From contig NZ_JBAMHQ010000001.1 of assembly GCF_037081775.1 (NCBI RefSeq), forward strand, positions 1,612,001-1,676,000: a stretch of 64,000 nt of DNA, written 5' to 3'. Positions 55,540-64,000 of the stretch are shown here, piece after piece (the first letter of the stretch is position 1; the number at the start of each line of letters is the position of its first letter). Position numbers and translations under genes: made by a program. This stretch comes from Haladaptatus sp. ZSTT2. Its GTDB lineage: Archaea > Halobacteriota > Halobacteria > Halobacteriales > Halococcaceae. The notes beneath the pieces are model-generated. The model did not search any database, was not told where the DNA came from, and saw nothing but the letters and a program-made list of their open reading frames with translations.

Positions 55540-56055
55540 ATGGAGAAAGTCAGGGTTGACGCAGTCGAACAGGTGAAAAATCCGTATCCGCGCTCGCCGG
55601 GGCCGTTTCGCGTGGGGCTCGCGCTCGGGGCGACAGATGTCGGACTGAACTACTTCGAACTTGACGCGGGCGAAGCGTTCTCGGGCGGGTATCACACCCA
55701 CCACGACCAAGAGGAGATTTTCTACGTTCAGTCGGGGACGGCCACCTTTGAGACCGAGGCTGGAACCGAACAGGTTGCCGCAGGCGAAATCATCCGGTTT
55801 GCGCCGGGAGAGTTCCAACACGGCTACAACGACGGCACGGAACCGGTCTCGGGGCTCGCCATCGGCGCACCCTTTGGCTCAGACGACGTGGAAATCTTGA
55901 AAGCGTGTCCCGCGTGTGGCGAACGCACCTTCCACCGCCGCCGGTCGCTCCTGAGTGACGATGTGACGAAAGCCGATTTACAACTCCTCTGTCCCGAGTG
56001 CGGGACAGAAATGATACCCACAAATCGCGGCGAGAAAGAGGAACCGGAGCGGTAG
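55540..56055 (+). CDS. cupin domain protein with C-terminal zinc ribbon
   Basis: 171-aa protein. A cupin barrel runs from about 20-112 with metal-type motif H52-x-H54...E59 (GYHTHHDQEEIFYVQSG) and a second His in EFQHGYNDG. The C-terminal part has Cys123, Cys126, Cys151 and Cys154 (CPACGERT...LLCPECGTEM), likely zinc. Start ATG 55540 (MEKVRVDAVEQ); the 23 upstream residues are not homologous. It has no clear enzyme identity and may be a sensor or small-molecule-binding protein. Confidence 0.8.
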   Translation: MEKVRVDAVEQVKNPYPRSPGPFRVGLALGATDVGLNYFELDAGEAFSGGYHTHHDQEEIFYVQSGTATFETEAGTEQVAAGEIIRFAPGEFQHGYNDGTEPVSGLAIGAPFGSDDVEILKACPACGERTFHRRRSLLSDDVTKADLQLLCPECGTEMIPTNRGEKEEPER

Positions 56056-56240
56056 CGAGGTGGTTGCGGAGCTGTGTCGTTGTCGTGAATTGATTTGAGA
56101 ACGACAGAAAACGAGAGTCGTCACTCACGACTTTCTGTTGTGCATCTAAGCAGGAATGACAGAGCACGATGGGACTGAGCAAACGCGAAGCGTTTGCGAG
56201 GTACACCGTGCGAGTGAGAAATTGCGGAGCGATTTCGAAC
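56056..56240. other. intergenic region with tRNA-like and tri-loop repeats
   Basis: It contains a 13-nt copy of the tRNA-Arg 3' end (GAGCACGATGGGA at 56162-56174) and two hairpins: AAACGC-gaa-GCGTTT (56181-56195) and AAATTGC-gga-GCGATTT (56219-56235, one wobble pair). A plus-strand frame across this region and the tRNA (RARWDSNPRP) is the common antisense-tRNA artefact. Confidence 0.5.
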
Positions 56241-56346
56241 GAGCACGATGGGATTCGAACCCACGACCGTCGGATGTCTTCCCCTCCCAGCAGAGTGCTG
56301 AGAAGGATAGAAGTCCGACGCTCTATCCAGACTGAGCTACGTGCCC
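56241..56346 (-). tRNA. tRNA-Arg(UCU) with a 32-nt intron
   Basis: Minus strand. Acceptor arms GGGCACG/CGTGCTC (one G-T pair), D arm GCTC...GAGC and T arm TGGGTTCGAATCCCA are present. The anticodon stem is TCGGA/TCCGA with loop CT-TCT-AA once spliced. The intron (56276-56307) falls one base after the anticodon, the canonical archaeal 37/38 site. It has an internal 10-bp stem CTTCTCAGCA/TGCTGGGAGG, consistent with bulge-helix-bulge splicing. The mature tRNA is 74 nt without CCA. Confidence 0.93.
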
Positions 56347-56392
56347 TACCGGTCGTTCTCGGTGACAGTCAAAAATTGTAGCGGTCTGCGTT

Positions 56393-56770
56393 TTACCCGT
56401 CGAAGCGGTACAGCGAGGTGACGAAGGGGAGCAGATTGAACATCCAGTAGGCGATGGGGAGGCCGATGATGGTGATGGCGAAGAAGGCAGCGATGTTCGC
56501 CCACGCGAGGCTGAGCCACCAGCCGATGAAAATGAAGTAGAGGAGTCTGATGACCAGTGAGTGTTGGCCGCGGCTCGACTCCGGTGTCGAAAGCGAGCGT
56601 GGCTCTTTCAGCGTGAGGGCGGTCGGGACGAGGTTGATGAGTTTGATGCCGAGCGGGAGGAGGATGAGGGTGGCGTTCAGGAACCACGCGATGTTGATGA
56701 GTGCGGGGGTGAGCCACCAGCCAACGGCGACGAACCAGAGGGCGCGAACCAACAAGGGGCGTTGTGCCAT
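56393..56770 (-). CDS. YccF domain membrane protein
   Basis: 125-aa protein of two internally repeated hydrophobic modules: LWFVAVGWWLTPALINIAWFLNATLILLPLG and the second LLYFIFIGWWLSLAWANIAAFFAITIIGLPIA. Both show the GWW...N-I-A pattern of the YccF/DUF307 family of inner-membrane proteins of unknown role. It lies 46 bp after the tRNA-Arg gene on the same strand. Confidence 0.88.
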   Translation of the reverse strand: MAQRPLLVRALWFVAVGWWLTPALINIAWFLNATLILLPLGIKLINLVPTALTLKEPRSLSTPESSRGQHSLVIRLLYFIFIGWWLSLAWANIAAFFAITIIGLPIAYWMFNLLPFVTSLYRFDG

Positions 56771-56854
56771 ACTCGTCGTAAGTGGTGAAGCGAGAAAAGT
56801 TGTGTCCCACCCGGAGCAGAGGGCTTATGCGCGCCTCACGAGTACGCCGACGTA

Positions 56855-57445
56855 ATGCGTGTTATCGGTATCGTCGGACTGCCGGGAAGCGGCAAGAGCG
56901 AGGCCGCGACGGTTGCGAAGGAACTCGACATTCCCGTGTTGACCATGGGGGATGTCATCCGGGCCGAGTGTCGCGACCGTGGGCTCGACATCACGGAGGA
57001 CAACATGGGACTCGTGGCGACTGACCTCAGAGAGCAAGGCGGGCTTGCGGCCGTTGCAGACCGGTCGTTGCCGCTCATCGAAGCACACCTTGAAGACAGC
57101 GACGTGGTGCTTGTCGACGGGATTCGTGGCGCGGCCGAAGTCGAATGTTTCGAGGCGGCGTTTGGCGACCAGTTCGTCCTTGCGAGTATCGAGGTGCCCT
57201 TCGAAACTCGACTCGAACGGGTTCGAGACCGGGGGAGAGACCCGACGGCCGAAGCGAAGGCTGACCTGCGCGAACGCGACGAACGCGAACTCGGCTACGG
57301 GATGGGCGAGGCGATGGAGCAAGCGGACGTGGTCATCGAGAACACGACTTCGCTTGCGGCGTTCCACGAGTCGATTCGGACGCTTCTCGAAGACGGTATC
57401 GACGCCCTTGAGACCGTCGCGAATGAATCGGAGGCCACCGAATGA
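56855..57445 (+). CDS. UPF0200 P-loop kinase-like protein
   Basis: 196-aa dephospho-CoA kinase/adenylate kinase-like protein with Walker A GLPGSGKS at about residues 8-15, an LTMGDVIRAE lid-type helix, and GDVVLVDGIRG (VLVDGIR) near the Walker B. UPF0200 proteins are archaeal and uncharacterised; a nucleotide or coenzyme kinase activity is possible. It overlaps the UPF0201 gene by 4 nt, a conserved archaeal pairing. Confidence 0.9.
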   Translation: MRVIGIVGLPGSGKSEAATVAKELDIPVLTMGDVIRAECRDRGLDITEDNMGLVATDLREQGGLAAVADRSLPLIEAHLEDSDVVLVDGIRGAAEVECFEAAFGDQFVLASIEVPFETRLERVRDRGRDPTAEAKADLRERDERELGYGMGEAMEQADVVIENTTSLAAFHESIRTLLEDGIDALETVANESEATE

Positions 57446-57861
57446 TTTACTCCGTTGACGTCGAAATCACGGCGCCAGTCAAGGCGACGGAGGTCACAGA
57501 CCGTGTGGCCGACGCCATCACGAACCTGTTCCCCGAGGCGACGGTCTCGACGAACCCCGGTGAGTTGGTGGCAGAAGCCCACAGCATGGACCACTTCTCG
57601 CAGTGTTTGCACAAACAGCAAATTCTCGACACCGCCCGCGGTGAGTTCTTTTCGACGCTTGAAGGCGACACCTTTTCGTTCGGGTTGAAAAAGCAGGCGG
57701 CGTTCAAGGGCGTCGTGAACTTCTCGGTCGGCAAACCCGGCGAACTTGGCGACCTCGCGGTTCGCGTGCGCGTGCACGAACCAGCTGTTGAGCAGTTCAT
57801 CGACCACATCGCACCCCCAACGAAGGACGGAAAGCCGATTACTCCCGAGGAGTCTCGCTGA
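57442..57861 (+). CDS. UPF0201 family protein
   Basis: 139-aa protein beginning MIYSVDVEITAPVKATEV, alpha-beta in pattern, matching the archaeal UPF0201 family (RNA-binding domain-like). ATGA overlap with the UPF0200 gene supports a functional pair. No catalytic residue is evident. Its stop overlaps the convergent membrane oxidoreductase gene by 23 bp. Confidence 0.85.
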   Translation: MIYSVDVEITAPVKATEVTDRVADAITNLFPEATVSTNPGELVAEAHSMDHFSQCLHKQQILDTARGEFFSTLEGDTFSFGLKKQAAFKGVVNFSVGKPGELGDLAVRVRVHEPAVEQFIDHIAPPTKDGKPITPEESR

Positions 57862-58915
57862 ACCCACTCACGAAAATCGCCAGCCACTCGCTCACGTCTC
57901 TGCGTTCTCGCAGTTCTATTGCCGTAATCCATTTCACCCACTGGAAGCCACGTCTCCCGGGCGCGACCAGCCTGAGCGGCGCGCCGTGGCCGTGGACGAG
58001 CGCTTCGCCGTCGACGTGGGTTGCGAGGAGCGCGTCACGGGCTTCTTCGATGGGGAGACTCCACCGGTAGCCGGTAACCGACCGGAAGGAAACCCAGCGC
58101 GCCGCCGGGGTGGGTTCTGCGAGGTCGAGGAGGGACCCAACGGCGATGCCCTGCCAGTCATGGGCTGAGTACCAGCCACTCGTACAGTCGAGGATGGCGC
58201 GGGTTTCGTCCTCGGGTGTGAGGTCGTCATAGTTGAACGAGCGTGGCTGTGCGAGTTCGCCGGTGAGTGTGAGCGTCCAGTGTTCGACGTCGATTGGGGC
58301 GGGGTCGTCTGCGACCCAGCTGGTCAGCGGGAAGGCGTTCCCCGCGTCGCTCCCGCGTTCTTTCGAGCCGGTGAATCGTCTGGTTGCGCCGGGGAGGGCG
58401 AGGAGTCGGCTTGTTGCCTGTTGCACTCGCCATGTGAGCGCGCCGAACACGAGAAGAGTCCCGTACTGGAGGGCGATTCGACGTTGTGTGAAGTCCGCCG
58501 GTTGTGGCGTGTGGTAGTGACGTCTCAGGTGGAGTGCAAGGATGGGGACGACGAGCAACCCAAGCGCGATGTGGACGTTGAGTGCGTTCCACAGCAAGAA
58601 TCGAAAGTCACCACCGAACGCCCAGAACACGCCGGTTGCGAGCGCGCCAAGGGTGACCGCTGTGAGGAGGGCGGAGAGTGCGGTCGTCCACCGTCCTGCA
58701 ACCCGGGTTCTGAGGCGGGGAGCCACGCGGCGCAGTTTCCAGGCAACGAGGACGGTAAGAGTGAATCCAAGCACCCCGTGGCTGACGAAGACGATGGCGT
58801 CGGCTGGTTCACCAGCGACGAGACTGAGGAGACCGGTTGCGACTTCGAGGGCGACGACGACAAACAGCGTCCAGTCGAGCGTTCGAGGGGTGGGTTCGAA
58901 CCGAAAACGCGCCAT
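57839..58915 (-). CDS. sulfite-oxidase-like molybdopterin protein fused to a b-type membrane domain
   Basis: 358-aa protein. Residues 1-170 form four or five membrane helices with His46, His115 and His129 (VSHGVLGF; VHIALGLL; HLRRHYH) that could bind haem b. From about 195 a molybdopterin oxidoreductase domain follows, with the Mo-ligating Cys244 in DCTSGWYS and GAPLRLVAPGR near the C-terminus. In YedYZ (MsrPQ) systems these are two proteins, but here they are one polypeptide with the membrane part first. No Tat signal. Electron route from quinol is inferred. Confidence 0.86.
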   Translation of the reverse strand: MARFRFEPTPRTLDWTLFVVVALEVATGLLSLVAGEPADAIVFVSHGVLGFTLTVLVAWKLRRVAPRLRTRVAGRWTTALSALLTAVTLGALATGVFWAFGGDFRFLLWNALNVHIALGLLVVPILALHLRRHYHTPQPADFTQRRIALQYGTLLVFGALTWRVQQATSRLLALPGATRRFTGSKERGSDAGNAFPLTSWVADDPAPIDVEHWTLTLTGELAQPRSFNYDDLTPEDETRAILDCTSGWYSAHDWQGIAVGSLLDLAEPTPAARWVSFRSVTGYRWSLPIEEARDALLATHVDGEALVHGHGAPLRLVAPGRRGFQWVKWITAIELRERRDVSEWLAIFVSGFSETPRE

Positions 58916-59009
58916 TACTGTGTGGTGCTACGCGATGGACGGAGTTAGCCCTCTTGTTGGGCGTGGGTTGTGACTCCACCGTGTGAGTAGCGAAGGGAGA
59001 ATTGGTGGG

Positions 59010-59207
59010 TTAGAACTCGTGTTCGACCTTATCTTGGTCTGCTTTTTGGATGATGATTTTCCCCTCGCGTACGCGAACGAACACTTCATCACCGATATCC
59101 ATCCCTGCAACTTTCAGCTCGTCTTCGTGCAGGTTCAGGTGCACGTTGTGGTATTCCCCATTCTCGTCTTTTGCCCCACTCGGACTGAGCTTCTTTTTCC
59201 GTACCAT
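59010..59207 (-). CDS. AbrB-like small DNA-binding-type protein
   Basis: 65-aa basic-then-acidic protein starting MVRKKKLSPSGAKDENG. The VHLNLHEDELKVAGMDIGDEVFVRVREGKIIIQKA part matches the swapped-hairpin AbrB/SpoVT fold. The fold often serves as an antitoxin or regulator; no toxin gene is adjacent. It is divergent from the MC1 gene; a CTTAAGTA element lies upstream on its strand. Confidence 0.82.
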   Translation of the reverse strand: MVRKKKLSPSGAKDENGEYHNVHLNLHEDELKVAGMDIGDEVFVRVREGKIIIQKADQDKVEHEF

Positions 59208-59473
59208 CGCGGTATCTTATTCGCAGGTTCGCTGTAGTGGATACTTAAGTCTACCGTGAGTCGGCCTGTATCGAAGCGTCAGAGCGCTCAGCCGGTCATT
59301 ATATTTAAAATGAGGGGTGCGTGCAAGGGTTGCACATACCAGCCTAGTCGGTGATTTTCGGTCGAATCAGCCAACTTTCCTGAATCACGTATATAAAGAT
59401 GGCGTCGGAGTACCCCGATTTTGGGGATATCTTTATTAGGTGGCATGTGCTCGTTTGACATGGAGCCAAAACC
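59208..59473. promoter_or_regulatory. MC1 upstream region with several promoters and hairpins
   Basis: 266 bp between the AbrB-like and MC1 genes. Plus-strand TATA candidates are TATATTTAAAA (about 59300), TATATAAAG (about 59390) and TCTTTATTA (about 59430). A palindrome GTGCAA-GGG-TTGCAC occupies 59321-59335, and a CCCC-gatttt-GGGG stem occupies 59413-59426. A transcribed small RNA from the first TATA is possible. Confidence 0.45.
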
Positions 59474-59788
59474 ATGGCACGTAGTGAGGATTCAAAGCGC
59501 AACTTTGCCCTGCGCGACAAGAGCGGTAAGGAATCGAGCGTCTTCTCAGGACGAACCCCCCGACAGGCAGCACTCAAAGCCGCCCGTCGACTGAAGCCCG
59601 CGAAAAGCGAGAGTGCGGCAAAGCGTACCGAACTTCGCCTCCGCGAAAAAGGGACAACGAAAGTCCACATCTACGATGGCTGGGCCTGGAAGGAGGAAGC
59701 ACCCGATGATAAGCCAAACTGGATGCCTACCGTCATCACCGAGGCCAACGTCTCGAAGAAGGGTATCGAACACTTAGAAGAGATCTAA
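59474..59788 (+). CDS. non-histone chromosomal protein MC1
   Basis: 104-aa basic chromatin protein. It has RNFALRDKSGKESSVFSGRTPRQAALKAARRL and the KVHIYDGWAWKEEAP loop of the MC1 family. It binds and sharply bends DNA and is a common haloarchaeal nucleoid protein. Start ATG 59474. It sits upstream of the rRNA operon on the same strand, but separate promoters intervene. Confidence 0.96.
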   Translation: MARSEDSKRNFALRDKSGKESSVFSGRTPRQAALKAARRLKPAKSESAAKRTELRLREKGTTKVHIYDGWAWKEEAPDDKPNWMPTVITEANVSKKGIEHLEEI

Positions 59789-60130
59789 GCTCGCATTCAT
59801 ACGCATTTTTCGGCCGTAGTTACTCTTTCCGTACGCTCGCGTAGCGCGCTCGGGCACACCTCTCGATGAGACCGTGTCCCCTATACCACCCCTGCTCGTA
59901 GACCAGTCTGCGCGGCCAACACCCGACCAGACCTGACGCGACAGGCGAGGGATGATCGGTCGGCCTCCATCCGCGCGACACCATTCATTGCGTCACTCTC
60001 GTTGCTCAGTTGCAACGCTCTCTGTTCGGCGGTCTTTGCAGAGCGGCTCGTCACACCACTATGTGGCTCTGTTCTCGCGGGTCGTGTCTGCAGTACCCAT
60101 GAAACCGCATGACGAAGCGCCGTTCGTTCG
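59789..60130. other. intergenic region upstream of rRNA promoters
   Basis: About 340 bp with no convincing ORF, tRNA or repeat. The sequence begins with CATTTTTCGG, which could terminate MC1. Confidence 0.5.
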
Positions 60131-60135
60131 ACGGT

Positions 60136-60143
60136 CTTAAGTG
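60136..60143 (+). promoter_or_regulatory. rRNA promoter P1 TATA
   Basis: CTTAAGTG in TTCGACGGTCTTAAGTGT, the classic halophile rRNA promoter form. Transcription is expected about 25 nt downstream. Confidence 0.8.
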
Positions 60144-60230
60144 TAACCCCCCCATCGGGAATAATGTGAAGCAGCGCAGGAGGGTCGGACGCCCGACCCG
60201 GCCTCGTTGCACCGGATTGCATCCGTAGCC

Positions 60231-60238
60231 CTTAAGTG
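60231..60238 (+). promoter_or_regulatory. rRNA promoter P2 TATA
   Basis: CTTAAGTG in CCCTTAAGTGTGTAAGGG, 95 nt after P1. The CCCTTA/TAAGGG surround is itself an inverted repeat. Confidence 0.8.
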
Positions 60239-60312
60239 TGTAAGGGCATTCGGGATTAATAAGCGCGGGACGCCCGGAAATCGACACCCGGCGTCCACCT
60301 GATTCCGATGCC

Positions 60313-60320
60313 CTTAAGTG
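60313..60320 (+). promoter_or_regulatory. rRNA promoter P3 TATA
   Basis: CTTAAGTG in CCCTTAAGTGTGTAAGGG, identical to P2 around the TATA and 82 nt after it. Confidence 0.8.
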
Positions 60321-60403
60321 TGTAAGGGCGTTCGGATGTAATGTGAAGCGCGGGAGGTCGGAGCCACCCTCCGACACCCACCTTCGAATCGGAATCCGAC
60401 GCC

Positions 60404-60411
60404 CTTAAGTG
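60404..60411 (+). promoter_or_regulatory. rRNA promoter P4 TATA
   Basis: CTTAAGTG followed by GGTAAGGAC, slightly diverged from P2/P3 and 91 nt after P3. Confidence 0.8.
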
Positions 60412-60594
60412 GGTAAGGACATTCCGAATGAATGCAGACAGAAAGCAAGCGTGACTGGGCGATGGTTGAATCCCGTCCCCACTCATGGGCCGACACGCAC
60501 CGTTCGATGGGTTTATGACCCGTCCCGGAGTATGTTCAGGTCCGAAGGAAATGAGGATTCCACCCCTGCGGTCCGCCGTAAAGATGGGATCTGA

Positions 60595-60611
60595 TGTTAG
60601 CCTTGATAGTT
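60595..60611 (+). repeat. 16S processing stem, 5' arm
   Basis: TGTTAGCCTTGATAGTT pairs perfectly (17 bp) with 62287-62303, bringing the ends of pre-16S together for bulge-helix-bulge cleavage. Confidence 0.85.
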
Positions 60612-60732
60612 CGGTGACACCCGATCGGTAATCGTGTGTCGTCGAACTTGTGATACCAATAGCGATTTAGCGATATGGTAGCTGTGTTTCATACACAGCT
60701 CCCGCCACACCCCCCTGGTTTACCAGGGGAAC

Positions 60733-62205
<1,473 letters not shown>

Positions 62206-62286
62206 AAAGACCGGGATCGGGCTTCGGCCCGACCCACCTTAACTGGTTTCACAGTTCGACCGCGTTTCACCGGTCGGGCACCTTAG

Positions 62287-62303
62287 AACTATCAAGGCTA
62301 ACA
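62287..62303 (+). repeat. 16S processing stem, 3' arm
   Basis: AACTATCAAGGCTAACA, exact complement of 60595-60611. Confidence 0.85.
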
Positions 62304-62324
62304 ACTGCCTTCCAGTTGGAAGGC

Positions 62325-62396
62325 GGGCCCATAGCTCAGTGGTAGAGTGCCTCCTTTGCAAGGAGGATGCCCAGGGTTCGAATCCCTGTGGGTCCA
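62325..62396 (+). tRNA. tRNA-Ala(UGC) in the rRNA spacer
   Basis: 72 nt. Acceptor GGGCCCA/TGGGTCC, D arm GCTCAGTGGTAGAGT, anticodon loop TTTGCAA with TGC, and T arm GGGTTCGAATCCC are all complete. CCA is not encoded. Its place between 16S and 23S is usual in Euryarchaeota. Confidence 0.98.
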
Positions 62397-62426
62397 TGCA
62401 AACGTGTTCAATCACGAACCGTATCC

Positions 62427-62434
62427 CTTAAGTG
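62427..62434 (+). promoter_or_regulatory. internal promoter between tRNA-Ala and 23S
   Basis: CTTAAGTG in TATCCCTTAAGTGGGAG, the same box as P1-P4. It could add transcription of 23S independently of 16S, as reported for other halophiles. Confidence 0.65.
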
Positions 62435-62607
62435 GGAGACGGCGCTTTGATTGAATACCTGCAAGAACCGATGCACCACTCCGTGTAAGCGCGAGTGGGA
62501 AGGGTTGAACGCATCATCTTACCCGATGTGTGCGTGATGACGCTGTGTGTACGTGCAATCCAGACGTCCACTGGACGCGTTCCGAGTCACAACCGGAACA
62601 AACAATC

Positions 62608-64000
62608 GTGGAAACTATACTGGCTGGTGGATAGCTCGGCTCAAGTGCCGACGAAGGACGTGCCAAGCTGCGAAAAGCTGTAGGGAGCCGCACGGAGGCT
62701 AAGAACTACAGATCTCCTAATGGGAATCCCTTTACAATTGCTTCGCGCAATGGGGAACGCTCCGAATTGAAACATCTTAGTAGGAGCAGGAAAAGAAACC
62801 AAATCGGGATGTCGTTAGTAACGGCGAGTGAAGGCGACACAGTCCAAACCGAAGCCTTCGGGCAATGTGGTGTATGGGCTGGTACTCATCAGCAGAAATT
62901 TTGTGTGAAGTCTCTTGGAACAGAGCGTGACACAGGGTGAAAACCCCGTAACACAAATCAGTACGCTGTGCACCAGTACCTGAGTAGCGGGGGTTGGAAA
63001 TCCCTCGCCAATAAGGCAGGCATCTACTGCCAAGACTAAATACAACTTGAGACCGATAGTAAACAAGTAGCGTGAGCGAACGCTGAAAAGCACTCCGAGA
63101 AGGAAGGTGCAATAGGTCTTGAAATCAGTCAGTGATGGAGCGACGGGGCATAAAAGGCTCTGAGAAAAAGGAACGAGGTGCGAGCCTCTAGTACGAATCT
63201 CAGAGAGCCGGTGTTCCGTCGTGCGTTTTGAAAAACGAGCCAGGGAGTGTGCTTGTTTGGCGAGTCTAACTCGAGTATCGAGGAAGGCATAGGGAAACCA
63301 ACATGGCCGCAGCGCTTTGCGTGAGGGCCGCCGTATTCAAGTGCGGGGAGCCAAACGGGCACGACCCGAAACCGAGTGATCTACACATGGGCAAGGTGAA
63401 GCATGGCGAAAGCCATGTGGAAGCCTGCTAGGGGTGGTGTCCTACAATACCCTCCCGTGATCTGTGTGTAGGGGTGAAAGGCCCATCGAACTCGGAAACA
63501 GCTGGTTCCAACCGAAACATGTCGAAGCATGACCTCAGCTGAGGTAGTCTGTGGGGTAGAGCGACCGATTGGGGAGCTCGCCTCCGAGAGGAGTCGACTC
63601 CCCTGTCAAACTCCGAACCTACAGACGCTGTCGAAGCTGGGAGTCCGGTGCGCGGGGTAAGCCTGTGTACCGTGAGGGAGACAACCCAGAGTCGGGTTAA
63701 GGTCCCAAAGTGTAGACTAAGTGCGATTTAAAGGTGGTCTCGAGCCCTAAACAGCCGGGAGGTGAGCTTAGAAGCAGCTACCCTCTAAGAATAGCGTAAC
63801 AGCTTACCGGCCGAGGTTCGAGGCGCCGAAAATGATCGGGGCTCAAGTCTACCACCGAGACCTGACGGCACGAGTAACATCGTGATTCAGTAGGTTGGCA
63901 TTCTGTTTGGGTGGAAGCGCGGGTGAGAACTCGTGTGGACCGAGCAGTAACGAAAATCCTGGCCATAGTAGCAGCGATAGTCGGGTGAGAATCTCGACGG
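62608..64000 (+). rRNA. rrl: 23S rRNA (5' part, runs off the window)
   Basis: From about 62608 the sequence follows the halophile 23S 5' end (CTGGCTGGTGGATAGCTCGGC, then AAGGACGTGCCAAGCTGCG). It includes later signature regions such as GTTAGTAACGGCGAGTGAA. The first base is approximate, and about half of the gene is present. Confidence 0.95.

Noticed and set aside
56160-56337. plus-strand frame containing RARWDSNPRP
   Set aside because: This is the well-known antisense translation of a tRNA gene (T arm).
59010-59207. Toxin-antitoxin pair reading of the AbrB-like gene
   Set aside because: No toxin gene next to it.

Overview
The window is a stretch of a haloarchaeal chromosome (class Halobacteria). 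The evidence is: acidic proteins with strong C/G third-position codon preference; TATA-type elements about 25-30 nt ahead of many start codons, implying leaderless mRNAs; haloarchaeal-type 16S and 23S rRNA with tRNA-Ala(UGC) between them; a tRNA-Arg(UCU) with an archaeal-type intron; an MC1 chromatin protein; a multi-gene LysW-type arginine operon; and many small membrane proteins typical of the group. I cannot name the genus. I see no CRISPR array, transposase or prophage; almost everything is a tightly packed core genome.

Layout. 1-9.2 kb: a DUF2391-type membrane protein, a methyltransferase, an AI-2E family permease, two tandem-rhodanese sulfurtransferases, a rubrerythrin-like protein, a 51-aa zinc finger, an MFS transporter and uvrB. 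9.2-20.7 kb: an isolated N-terminal domain of ribonucleotide reductase, a GNAT enzyme, an SPFH protein, uvrC, an ABC exporter pair, a hotdog dehydratase, NAD-dependent ligA, an alanine-glyoxylate-type aminotransferase and a second MFS protein. 20.7-30.4 kb: an orphan type IV pilin and amino-acid genes: two O-acetylhomoserine sulfhydrylases around metX, then serB/serA and thrC. 30.4-40.4 kb: small regulators, then the complete minus-strand arginine pathway from glutamate, argG-argH followed by lysW-argX-argC-argB-argD-argE-argF. 40.4-46.6 kb: a haem-copper oxidase cluster (CoxB, a fused CoxA-CoxC, subunit IV and membrane accessory proteins) and a 2H phosphoesterase. 46.6-59.8 kb: an XPD/DinG-type helicase, a CDF transporter, a phosphoesterase, a membrane-tethered HTH regulator, threonine aldolase, a membrane metalloprotease, an M29 aminopeptidase, a CopD-like pair, a cupin-zinc ribbon protein, intron-containing tRNA-Arg, the UPF0200/UPF0201 pair, a membrane-fused sulfite-oxidase-like protein and MC1. 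59.8-64 kb: an rRNA operon with four tandem promoters, 16S, tRNA-Ala, an internal promoter and the first 1.4 kb of 23S.

The most interesting signals are small. The argG leader contains a 28-codon ORF, not previously visible as a gene, that ends in Arg-Pro-Arg-Pro (rare CGA codons). Its stop lies inside a hairpin, and a second hairpin precedes argG, which looks like an attenuator. A 32-codon ORF ending in Cys-(Thr-Ile-Ile)-Cys-Ala-Ala precedes the first sulfhydrylase (a cysteine/homocysteine synthase) and is followed by a U-run. Together they suggest amino-acid-sensing leader peptides in an archaeon. The orphan ribonucleotide reductase N-domain, with an Arg-rich mini-ORF and a 17-bp palindrome upstream, is a second unusual locus.

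Functionally the region combines nitrogen and sulfur amino-acid synthesis, excision repair (uvrB, uvrC, ligA), aerobic respiration and ribosome production.
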